Part shown: positions 49,963 to 59,824 of the stretch, piece after piece
Layout: each line of letters opens with the position of its first letter
Position numbering within the stretch: the stretch's first letter is position 1
From: Magicicada septendecula
Taxonomy: Eukaryota > Arthropoda > Insecta > Hemiptera > Cicadidae
NCBI GenBank assembly: GCA_034769895.1
Contig: CM068367.1
Coordinates: forward strand, 350,549,111 to 350,613,110
DNA length: 64,000 nucleotides
Direction of reading: 5' to 3'
The notes under the pieces: model-generated
Told to the model about the DNA's origin: nothing
What the model saw: the letters and a program-made list of their open reading frames with translations, nothing else
Databases searched by the model: none
Program-made: the position numbers and the translations under genes

Positions 49963-51280
49963 TGTAACGGGGCTAAAAGGAGGGGCTTTTTATTTTATTA
50001 AAAAATTATAAATTTGTTTACATCTGTGTGGCCAGCCACGTGTTAAATAAAAGTTTTAGTTCAAACAAAGAATTTGTGAGGTGTAGCTGTATGATGGAAT
50101 GCGTCCAGGTGCAACGACGCAATACCATTCTCGGAACTGTAGTGTTGAGTGACACGCGCAAACACCAGCAGGTGCGCAACCGACGCCAAGAAGCGAAAAA
50201 CAACATGGCCTGATTGTGAATTCTGTGTACCATGTGCTTTCGACAAGGCGGAAGTCTTGACGAAACCAGTGGACATTAGATTTCGTCTACTGTCAACACC
50301 CACAAATAACACGTGTTGTGGGTGCAACTCCTCAGACTTTAGCAGCAAAGGCTGTGAACAGCGAAGGAATTTGTTAACACCAGCAGGCAGTGAGTTCCCG
50401 TATTGCAAAACCATGGAGAGGGAACCACGAGAAAGCGTCTGCCCAGTTCATCTCACCTACAGGCCGCATGCGGTCCGTATAAAATTTTACTAAAAGTTTT
50501 TTTTCAAGGTCAGCCGACCTCGCCGGTGAGAACCCGTAAAAGTTATCTAAACCAGTGAAACAGTAACTCAGAATGTGAAGTAAGGTGCGGGAACCGAAAA
50601 AATGTGGTGAATTGAAAAGAAAAAAACTTTCGGACGGTTACGGGGAAGGAACGGTATTACGGTATGACGACGAGAGGAACGACGCAAGTTGGGTAATCGT
50701 CGAACAAAATCAATTATGTCATTTTAAAAGAAACAAAAAGGTTTTCCAAATCAACTAAATGGGGTTGTACAATTGTATGTGAGTCGAGTGTGGGCATTAC
50801 TGGGCCGCCTTCATAAAATAACAAAGTAAAAATGTACAATAAGTTGGTTGAAATATTTAATTTTTGTTTTTGTATATGTATGTGTTTGAAATTAGAATGA
50901 GAAAAAGTAACGCTATAAAATCATTAATTTAAAATGAAGTAGAATCAATGTAATTTCATTAGAATGTTTTAAAAGTATAATTTGCAGTAAAGAGTTTGTT
51001 GAAAATTATAAGTGGAGGAAAGCGTAAGTTTGAAATGAAGGTTAATAAAATGAATTGGTAGCGTAACCATGTTTTAAGCTAATTATTATGCCACATTACC
51101 ATCACCTATCCTGTATGGAAGATTTCGCCTAACGAACCTGGCAATCAAAGTTTGATTTAAAGGTTTCGGTGTAAATCCGTAAAAAACATCGTGGCGACCG
51201 ATTAATAGTTTGGGATCTTCTGAGAGCGGTAAGTCAGAGTGGCGTGAGAGTAAGGTAAGTAAAAAGTAAAGAACGTAACA
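49963..51280 (+). repeat. E3 3' LTR
   Basis: Uninterrupted 1318-bp LTR. It serves as the reference that shows where E2 cut the 5' copy. It is followed by the duplication GCTG. Confidence 0.9.
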
Positions 51281-51284
51281 GCTG

Positions 51285-53079
51285 TTCCTATATCGAGAGC
51301 ACATACCCCCCCTGGTCTATTTTTATCGATTCCATTGGTTAAAAAGGTCGACATTCCATCCAGCGAGGTCACCCTCCTCACGAATTAATTAATTTTACAG
51401 AAAATTGTTAACGACTTTGGGTTGGAGAGTATTGTTTGTTGCCTTCTCGTTTTTGTCAAAAATAAATATAATTCCTTGAAAATTGGTTTAACGTCCTTGT
51501 TATTTGAGTAATGCTTAATGTAATCACATTATGTTATTACAATTAATCTGTTCTTTAAAATGAGTCCTCACAAGACATGTGTGAGTTTAGTAATAAGAAA
51601 GTTAATTCCTTACTTATGACTATTACATATTTCTTATTGTTTTACATGATTAGTTTCTAAAATTGACCAAATGATGATTACATTCCATCATATGGTTCCT
51701 TTGAAGTTCATATACGATAATATTTAGCACAATGATTGTCTAAAATTAATAAAAATGACTATATTTGACGCATGTTTTCTATGGCCTAGAGCATGGTCAG
51801 TTTGATTTACTTTATTTATTGACATATTTTGTTCTGTCCACTTTTTTACAGTGATACAGATATTCTAAGATGTCCATTACAACTTCTGGACAGCTTAGTA
51901 TGCCATGTGTCATTATGATTTAATTCTGAATTAATGATATACCGGTAACCATTTTTATGTGGTTCTTTTAGCTCTAAATTGTCTTTACAGTTTAAAGATT
52001 GTTTTGCAATGGTTGTTCTCTTATAATTACATGTGATATTGATAATAATTCACTAATACTTCTTGCATCTAGTGTGGTCAGACAGTTACCTCAATTTTCC
52101 TTAATTCTGGTTAAATTAGCTTTTCATTATAATCATTGTATACTATATTAGTGGTAATACATATTATATTGCACATCTATGTCATTGTTCTTCACTGGTT
52201 TACAATATTATAGAAATTCTGAGTGTGTTTAATGTGTACATCTTTCTGTCCAATTTCAGTCTGTGTATTTGTATTAAACACCACGCATATCACTTTTAAT
52301 TAATAAAATTGTATCACTAGGTTTGTCTTTATAATGTGAACTTTCATTATTTTATAACTTACACTAGTTTACATCGTTTTGGTCTTAATTTATGCTAATT
52401 ACAAGCTGATTTGTAACCGAGTTGAGGTTACCTGGGACCTCTTTTGTCAGACAACAATGGTCTATGTTTTAGCTTTCTGTTTCAATGTTTTACAGGTTAT
52501 TATTTGACTTTTTTACTCTTGTTAATTATTATTTCTTTATGATTTCTACCTGTCTACAGGTGATTACTAGGTTCTCTTTTAGTTAATTTACATGGATTTG
52601 CCTGTATTAAAAGCATACATGGTATACTGTTCTTACTAATATAATCAATTCATTCTCATCATTCATTATTTTCTTTCACTGTTTTGATTTGTTTAATTAG
52701 GCCTATTCTTTTATCAGAATAAAGAGTTTTTGTCGTGGTTTGTCTTTGGTAATAGTTTGTCTATGTCTGTGTCTCTTGGCTGTTTCTTATTTCTGTAGAT
52801 TCCTTGTTTTATTAGTTTCATTCTCTATTAATACATATACTAGGCACATTATCTGACATATTTGTTAATTCTTCTGTGTTTGTTACTTTGCTTGTGTTGA
52901 TTTATATTCTCTATAGTCTCTTGTTAATACTGAATGTCATTGTACATTAGTTTTATCCTCTCACTTACCATATCTATTGGGTCATTTGGTTAATCACATT
53001 ATTATGTTGTCTTCTATATTTTCTTCTTTATCACTATTTATTGTTGTCTTGATTATTCATCTCTTCTTTCACAGCACTA
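51285..53079. other. T-rich intron sequence
   Basis: Directly beside E3, the run ACCCCCCCTGG (51305-51315) reads on the minus strand like a polypurine tract ending in GGGTATG, so the E3 target may itself be an old LTR junction. The rest is T-rich, without ORFs or terminal repeats. Confidence 0.35.
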
Positions 53080-53658
53080 ACACTTAACTAAAAATGAACT
53101 TTTTTCATGTGAAAAACTTACTAATTTTATTGGACGCGTTTCGGCTTAGTATCCGCCTTCTTCAGCTTTGGTAACAGACTACCAGCATTTTGTAACGGTT
53201 GTGTGGAAGGTGAAGTGGGGGTGGTGTGTGGAGGAAGGGGATTGGCGCGGGGATTCAACTTACTGTTTGTTTTCTGTATAATTGTGTCAAAAAGTGTATG
53301 TGATTTATATTGTAATTGATCGTTGAGTATGTTGTTTGGTTGTCTGGTTGAACCATGGTGTTTGGTTGAACAATACGAAATATATAAACACCACACAACA
53401 CAACCAAACAACATACTCAACGATCAATTACAATATAAATCACATACACTTTTTGACACAATTATACAGAAAACAAACAGTAAGTTGAATCCCCGCGCCA
53501 ATCCCCTTCCTCCACACACCACCCCCACTTCACCTTCCACACAACCGTTACTAAATGCTGGTAGTCTGTTACCAAAGCTGAAGAAGGTGGATACTAAGCC
53601 GAAAAGCGTCCAATAAAATTAGTAAGTTTTTCACATGAAAAAAGTTCATTTTTAGTTA
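53080..53658. mobile_element. Penelope-like fold-back (two inverted 3' ends)
   Basis: Two arms of about 260 bp are inverted copies separated by about 55 bp. A 7-bp direct repeat AGCACTA (53073-53079, 53659-53665) flanks the block. Each arm reads, toward its outer end, a tail such as NNILNDQLQYKSHTLFDTI then SLLPKLKKADTKPKRVQ and a stop. This resembles the C-terminus of Penelope-like retroelement proteins; the assignment is from memory. Inverted partial copies are common for these elements. The transcript of either strand would fold into a long hairpin. Confidence 0.6.
53133..53165 (-). ncRNA. Hammerhead-ribozyme-like motif 1
   Basis: On the minus strand CUGAAGA, one extra A, a GGC/GCC stem, GAAA, then the self-complementary ACGCGU and a C follow in order. 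This is the core of a hammerhead with a palindromic stem III, giving a GUC cleavage triplet. Stem I is not evident. The copy in the other arm (53578-53608) has the palindrome broken to AAGCGU. Hammerheads with tiny palindromic stem III are known from Penelope-like elements. Confidence 0.45.
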
Positions 53659-53665
53659 AGCACTA

Positions 53666-53959
53666 TTTATTATCCTTCGTTTGCTGAGTTAGTTATATTA
53701 TTTGTTTTACTTAGTTCTTGAACCTTATATAATACTTTGTACACAGTTATTTATTTATCCTTCTTCTCTTAGGTGTTCTGGCGTTAGTTTATGAGTGTTT
53801 CATTCTTTATTTTTGTTGTTAACTTTATGGTGAAGATGTGTACTGTTACAATATATATACAATATATGTTTGTATAAAAATATTACTTATTATTTAACAA
53901 AAGAAAATACAAAAACTAAGAGACCTACATGAGCCTGCCTTGTTGAAATTTACGCAAAC
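53666..53959. other. AT-rich spacer between fold-backs
   Basis: Nothing recognisable. Confidence 0.5.
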
Positions 53960-53972
53960 TATTACACTTAGT

Positions 53973-54170
53973 ATTGTTTGAATTAGCAGCCATCCTTACT
54001 ATTTCTTTTATGAAGTTGCTACACTGCTACAATTTTTATTGTTCAGACAAAGCTTTTCGTCATCACTGACATCATCAGGTCTTAAACAACCTGATGATGT
54101 CAGTGATGACAAAAAGCTTTGTCTGAACAATAAAAATTGTAGCAGTGTAGCAACTTCATAAAAGAAATAG
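53973..54170. mobile_element. Short Penelope-like fold-back with 13-bp target duplication
   Basis: A 198-bp insertion is flanked by perfect direct repeats TATTACACTTAGT (53960-53972, 54171-54183). Most of it is a fold-back: two 80-bp arms from ACTATTTC to CATCAGG and its inverse around a 10-bp loop, with one mismatch near the middle. Long variable target duplications fit target-primed insertion, as for Penelope-like elements. Confidence 0.65.
54039..54089 (-). ncRNA. Hammerhead-ribozyme-like motif 2
   Basis: On the minus strand UUGUUUAAGAC is followed by CUGAUGA, one extra U, a GUCA-GUGA-UGAC stem-loop, GAAA with palindromic AAGCUU, U, and GUCUGAACAA. Stem I (AGAC/GUCU and UUGUU/AACAA) can form. 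Stem III is possible only between two molecules because AAGCUU has no loop. The plus-strand copy in the other arm has GAAA changed to CAAAA and should be inactive. Confidence 0.5.
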
Positions 54171-54183
54171 TATTACACTTAGT

Positions 54184-54740
54184 TTTCATATTATTCAATA
54201 AAGTAAATGAAAAGCCAGAAAACTAATAAAATTTATTGATGGAACTACCATGTTGTCTTCAGAATGCTATCTTCATAATACAACATTAGCTACACTCCTG
54301 TGAAATATGGCACTCTGATTCTTAGTCACTGAATTTTCTATATGGTAGATCTCAAGTGGCAACAAGCCTATCAGTTTTTGTAATTATTATTAATTCACAA
54401 TTAATTTAGGAACACTAACTTTAGCAATATGGAGATGTTTGTCATGAAATTCTTATATGTACACCACTTGGCTCCAATAACATCACCACCACATAAAAAT
54501 ATCTCAGTTCAGAGTTCATATCACAACATGTAATAGAGTTCATTTCATTTTGACTCGTCATAATATGGTGTGCTTACCCAGAAGTTCCTGCTTGAAAGGA
54601 GTCTGGTAGAAAATTGTGTTGCCATGTGCCTTCACCAGTGTCACTAGAGAACCAGCCTAATGTTTATTACTGCTATGGAAAGTTGTAATTGTTACTATTA
54701 TACATTTTTGTAAGGTCATGTTTTTAGCCACTGTTAACCA
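54184..54740. other. Intron sequence, nothing seen
   Basis: AT-rich, no supported exon or repeat. Confidence 0.5.
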
Positions 54741-55160
54741 TCCTTTGACGGTGTTTTGTGACATGACTGACTTGAATATGCAAAGAGTTTGCATTACATT
54801 GTGTTTTAAATTTGGGAAGACAGCAGCAGAGACAGCAAATGGTTAAACAAGCTTTTGGTGGTGAAGTATGGGCTAGACTCAAACCTAAATGTGATTGAAG
54901 CATTTCAAAAATTCCAAAACATTTAGCTGAAAACGATGAATGTACAGGGTCCACTTCAAGTGGCATCACTGATGCAAACATAACTAAAGTTTGTGAAGCT
55001 GTAGGTTTATTGTACAGGAACTTACCAGCAAATTTTGTCAGGACAACTTGGAATAGACCACATTACAGCAAAATCAGTGTCCTGTCTGTTAACAATCAAC
55101 CAACAAGAACATCAAGTTCATGTATGGAGGGAGCTAGAAGAATGCTGCAAAAGTAACTGA
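54741..55160 (+). pseudogene. Mariner-like transposase fossil
   Basis: Readable pieces are MQRVCITLCFKFGKTAAET, then KQAFGGEVWAR one frame away, then DECTGSTSSGITDANITKV. This order matches the N-terminal helix-turn-helix region and the GRPSTSxTxENIxKV linker of mariner transposases. There are several stops and frame changes, and no catalytic aspartate is recognisable. Ends were not identified. Confidence 0.5.
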
Positions 55161-55497
55161 AACCTGCTTTCATAGGTCATTAATGATGATGAAATGGGTT
55201 AACGCGTATGACCTAGAAACACAACAGCAATTATCCCAATGGAAGTCACCAAGTTCACTGAAACCAAAAAAAGTGCACCACCTTGGATCAACATGAAGTC
55301 AATGTTAATTTGTTTTTGTAATGTTAAAGGTATTTGCCACAAAGATTTTGTTTCACAGGGCCAGGAAGTGAGTAGGCAATTTTACTTCCATATTCCTTAA
55401 GGAATGGAAGTATGGTGATGGCAAAAAAAATCGTGTTCGAGATTATTGCAGATTCTGATTCTACTACACTCAAAACATGAAAAAAAGTCGTTTTCCG
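55161..55497. other. Short spacer before the tandem array
   Basis: Contains CATATTCCTTAAGGAATGG with an ATTCCTTAAGGAAT palindrome near 55391, and GCAGATTCTGATTC, which also occurs near 35960. Confidence 0.4.
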
Positions 55498-55545
55498 AAA
55501 AGTGTCTGTGTGTCTGTCTGTGTGTCTGTCTGTCTGTCTGTAGAT
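55498..55545. repeat. GTCT-rich microsatellite
   Basis: Irregular tandem GTCTGT and GTCT units directly before the minisatellite. Confidence 0.8.
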
Positions 55546-56990
55546 TTTTTTTCTATGGCAAACGATAACTGCCGCAAATTCAAACAGAATCAAATAATTT
55601 TTTGCATACAGCCCGGTTTTGCAGAGTTCTCGCGACCTATTGTTTTTGGTGAAGATCGGTTGAGGGAAAGGGGTAGTTTACCTGCAACGGTTTTTTTTTA
55701 GCAAGGGAAATTTTGTTTGTTTGGCAAACGATAACAGCCGCAAATTCAAACAGAATCAAATAATGTTTCGCATACAGCCCTGAATTGTAGAGTTCTCAAG
55801 ACCTATTGTTTTTTGTGAAGATCGGTTAAGGGAAAGGGGTAGTTTACCAGTAACGTTTTATGTTTTAACAAGGGTATTTCCTATGGCAAACGATAACAGC
55901 CGCAAATTCAAACAGAATGAAAAGATTATTTGCATACAGCCCTAAATTGTAGAGTTCTCAAGACCTATTGTTTTTGGTGAAGATCGGTTAAGGGAAAGGG
56001 GTAGTTTACCTACAACGTTTTTTTAACAAGGGTATTTTCTATGGCAAACGATAACAGCCGCAAATTCAAACAGAATCAAATAATTTTCTGCATACAGCCC
56101 TGATTTGTAGAGTACTCAAGACCTATTGTTTTTGGTGAAGATCGGTTGAGGGGAAGGGGTAGTTTACCAGCAACGTTTTTTATCATGCGTATTTTCTATG
56201 GCAAACTACAACTGCCGCAAATTCAAACAGAATCAAATAATTTTTTGCATACAGCCCTGATTTGTAGAGTACTCGCGACCTATTGTTTTTGGTGAAGATC
56301 GGTTGAGGGGAAGGGGTAGTTTACCTGCAACGGTTTTTTTTATCAAGGGAAATTTTTTTTTTTTTGGCAAACGTTAACAGCCGCAAATTCAAACAGAATC
56401 AAATAATGTTTCGCATACAGCCCTGAATTGTAGATTTCTCAAGACCTATTGTTTTTGGTGAAGATCGGTTGAGGGAAAGGGGTAGTTTACCTGCAACGTT
56501 TTTTTAACAAGGGTATTTTATATGGCAAACGATAACAGCCGCAAATTCAAACAGAATCAAATAATGTTTTGCATACAGTCCTGATTTGTAGAGTACTCAA
56601 GACCTATTGTTTTTGGTGAAGATCGGTTAAGGGGAAGGGGTAGTTTACCTGCAACCTTTTACGTTTTATTTTCTATGGCAAACGATAACAGCCGCAAATT
56701 CAAACAGAATCAAATAATGTTTTGCATACAGCCCTGATTTGTAGAGTACTCAAGACCTATTGTTTTTGGTGAAGATCGGTTAAGGGGAAGGGGTAGTTTA
56801 CCTGCAACGTTTTTTTATCAAGCGTATTTTCTATGGCAAACGATAACAGCCGCAAATTCAAACAGAATCAAATAATTTTTTGCATACGTCCCTGAATTGT
56901 AGAGGTCTCAATGACTTTCGATTTTGGTGAAGATCGGTTAAGGGGAAGGGGTAGTTTACCTGCAACCTTTTACGTTTTAACAAGAGTAAA
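55546..56990. repeat. Minisatellite array, nine units of about 158 bp
   Basis: The landmark GCCGCAAATTCAAACAG recurs at 55571, 55737, 55899, 56057, 56214, 56380, 56538, 56691 and 56849, spacing 153-166 bp. Each unit continues with CATACAGCCCTGA, GACCTATTGTTTTTGG, GAAGATCGGTT and GGGGTAGTTTACC. The T-run before each next unit varies in length. Units differ by a few per cent. Partial open frames arise from the unit but are not a gene. Confidence 0.9.
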
Positions 56991-57778
56991 GTACTTGAAA
57001 ATTTATTTAAACTTTTTGAAACAATGGTAATTGTTAAAAATAAAATAATTTTGTTGCCAGGCAATAAAATTATAATTTTTTCATTTTAATGTAATATAAT
57101 ATTTTTCATTTAATACAGCAATAAAAAGGCAGGTAAGACACAGCCTGGCTGTTTGGCTGAAAATGATTTTAAATATAAATCTTAGAATATGGAAGTCATG
57201 TATGGTTCTCCATACCGATATTTTCTCTAATTTTGACGCACCTTCCAGAACAAGTTTGATGCAAAAGTTCCCAGATGTGGTCAACACGTTCATGATGTCA
57301 TCACGAAAATGAGCCAGCACATTTATCACTCACTGTACATCAGTTTTTAATTCTATGAACATGACTACCATTCTCTCCTTATTCACCCAGTATATTCCAA
57401 GCAACTTCTTTATGTTCCCAAAAATTAAAATGGAGCTCAAGGGAAACAATTTGACATGGTACAAGAGATTCAAAATGTATTGCATGATGTGCTGAAGAGG
57501 CTGACAGTAAATCACTTCTAGCAGTGTTTCTGAGCATTAAAATTGTGTTGGAATCCCTGCATCAATGTGGCAGATAATTACTTTGAATGAGATTTATGTC
57601 AACTTTTTTTAAATATATAAGTTTTTATAAATACATTTCAGGAACTTTTGGGTAGTATCTTGTGTATGTCTGAAAATTATGAATTAAAGATAACATAACG
57701 CTTACAAAACATGGTATTAAGAAGTTTGAGATACAACGGACTGATTCAAAATAAAGACAATTATCAATATACACTTAC
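56991..57778. other. Intron sequence, possible old transposon remnant
   Basis: Minus-strand frames of 60-80 codons around 57081-57515 have a mixed composition but no motif that I can assign. No terminal repeats. Confidence 0.35.
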
Positions 57779-57897
57779 TCCCTAAGACTTTTTTGGATTC
57801 TTCTCTGGTACTCAATAATTTCTGGAATGTTAATGTCTTCAACTTCACAACCTTGTGGTGAAATTCTCTGGCTCATCCAGAATCGCATTCTGTTAAT
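57779..57897 (-). CDS. Coding exon of the unrecognised host gene (most 5' seen)
   Basis: The minus strand shows the acceptor TTTGCCTAG, a 119-bp open exon and the donor GTAAGTG. The exon reads INRMRFWMSQRIS then PQGCEVEDINIPEII and EYQRRIQKSLR with GA left over, which joins the C at the start of the 35 kb exon. The entering phase is 0. If the upstream exon is noncoding, translation could begin at the ATG at 57888; otherwise this is an internal exon. The protein family was not recognised. The charged EYQRRIQKSLR end looks helical and continues into the next exon. Confidence 0.6.
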
Positions 57898-59824
57898 CTA
57901 GGCAAACATAAAAATGATTACAAAAATTGACTACAATAAAAAAAAAAAGAAACATCACGTGGTACTTAAGTTGTGGACTACACAGGTGTGATATAACAAA
58001 GTATAGATATTTCTAAAGAACCTGCTCAAAAACCAAGTTTGTATGTACTAAGTCTGTGTATACCAAGAAGTGGTAGTAGGGATTATTCTACAGACATCTT
58101 GAGTAGATACCAATGTTTATAAGAAAACATACAACTAAATTACGTTATAATTATCATGAAATATTTATGTTTAGACGGCAATTGAAAATTATTTATTCAT
58201 TCATTACTATTTCCACAACACTCTGTTTTCTACTGAATAAATGATCGAGCTACAATCCAATTGTAGTCTTCTTTTTTGGTGATCAATCCGAAGGCTGGTT
58301 AGCAGTTCTCCACTCTTCATGTTTCTGCCTTTCTTTGTAGCTCTTGCATTTCACATGCATCCTATTACAGCAATAATGATGAAATAAAATGAAAGCTTTA
58401 AAGGCAGACTATAAAAAATACAAACATAGCCATCCACTAAAAAAAACTGATTACAATTCTTTTGAAATTACATGTTTGGAAAAGACTACAGAATTGTTCA
58501 TCTGTACTTCAAGGACCATATTTAGATGAAATTGTGCCGTAAGTTCAGGTATCTGAGTATGTTTCAAAAATTATTTGCTTATTCTGTTACTATTTTTTTT
58601 TTTTCAACACAGATACTGGAAGCATTCTGTAGAAGAAAAGTTGTTCATGAGTTGATTCACTGAAAGAGCCCAAAAGTTTTATTCAGCTAACAACAATTCT
58701 TTTAAAAGTAACAAAGTTTCAGAAACATAGTCATCAACTATCAAGAGCAGTGGTTACCTGAAGTTGTTTCAACATATGTTAAATTGAGAAAGTGAAAGTT
58801 ATTTCTTGTACACTTGGGAACCAAGACTACCATTCAGAACAAAACCACTATTCCAGTCTTTCAAGACTAAGTTTAAGTGTCATGCATGGTAAGCTTAAAT
58901 GAATATTGTATAGCCACGAATTATTCTCGTATTTATCTTTACCAACAAATTATATTAATTAAATCCGTCCTGACAGAATAGTGTACAATAGGAGTTGGTA
59001 CACTGTATGTTTATATTATTACTGCTCAGGCCTAGCTTCACCAAGCGTGAGAGCGGACAGCGGCTGCCGCGAATTAGTTTTCTCTTCTCTCAAAATTCAC
59101 CAGCTGTCCGCGGACTAGCGCTGTTGTTTACAGTCAGCCAGTTATTATAGGTCAAGTTGTTCCGCTTACTGTATTTCTCACGTTCCTCTTTCTGTAAATT
59201 ACATCTTATTCAAAATGCACTAATTACTCTACAAAAAACAAGAAATCGCCAATTTCAAGAAGGATTCTTTATTTTATATATTTTTTAATTTTAAAACAGA
59301 TGCTTTCTCATGCCACAGATACAACACATCGATCACACAGGACTGAATCGATTAGTTATTGAATTCGGGTTTAGATGTTTTTTAAGTTTAATTATATTTT
59401 TAATTTGTTCTTAATCTCAGGGTACATGGAGTTCTTGTGACTATTAGTAAGGTCAGGAAATGCAAGTTAGGGTTACTAGGTATTACAATTTAGGCATAAA
59501 ATCTTATTAAATAAAGTTCAAACATGAGCTGGTTTTTTACCGTATGTTGACAAGATACTCGTTATGGCCATGTTTCACTGAACGGTGACTGGGAGCAGAA
59601 TGATGACGAATGTCTGGAATATATCAGCCTCCAGCTTCTCAATAAAAGTTTGGTGTTGGTGTCCCAGGATGTAGTGGAAGTTTCAGTTCTTGATCTTCGC
59701 TAATATTCACGTTTCTGGTGGTTACCAGTCCCAATGGAATTTGTGTAGTATTAAGTCTTCGCTCAGTTGTAAAAAGTGAGGTTCTGGACGTATTTTTAAT
59801 TTTCTTCCTGTTTGTTTGAAGGTA
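57898..59824. other. Upstream sequence with a GC-rich island
   Basis: Mostly AT-rich. Near 58290-58370 a stretch GGCTGGTTAGCAGTTCTCCA resembles a widespread insect non-LTR/SINE tail (tentative). From 59040 to 59210 there is a GC- and CpG-rich patch (GCGGACAGCGGCTGCCGCG; CTGTCCGCGGACTAGCGCTG) containing the inverted pair AGCGGACAGC and GCTGTCCGC. It could be a promoter or first exon for the minus-strand gene. Confidence 0.35.

Larger units (their letters stand above)
37461..51280 (+). mobile_element. LTR retrotransposon E3, gag-only, interrupted by E2
   Basis: The element starts TGTAACGG and ends CGTAACA, with target duplication GCTG at 37457-37460 and 51281-51284. Its 5' LTR is split after 217 bp by the whole of E2 and resumes beyond it. 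Without E2 it is about 7.8 kb with 1.3-kb LTRs. The internal order is the same as E1: primer site, gag-like frame (now with a stop), several kilobases of conserved noncoding sequence with the structured domain, then hairpin and polypurine tract. No pol motif is visible. By eye the LTRs differ at roughly 18-20 sites plus short indels, more than the E2 LTRs, in keeping with E3 being older than the element inside it. Confidence 0.85.

Noticed and set aside
53127-53616. Two mirror-image ORFs of 97 codons
   Set aside because: They are the two arms of one fold-back reading the same Penelope-like protein tail, not two genes.
55546-56990. Possible CRISPR-like array
   Set aside because: Units of 158 bp repeat throughout with no unique spacers, and the DNA is eukaryotic. 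It is a minisatellite.
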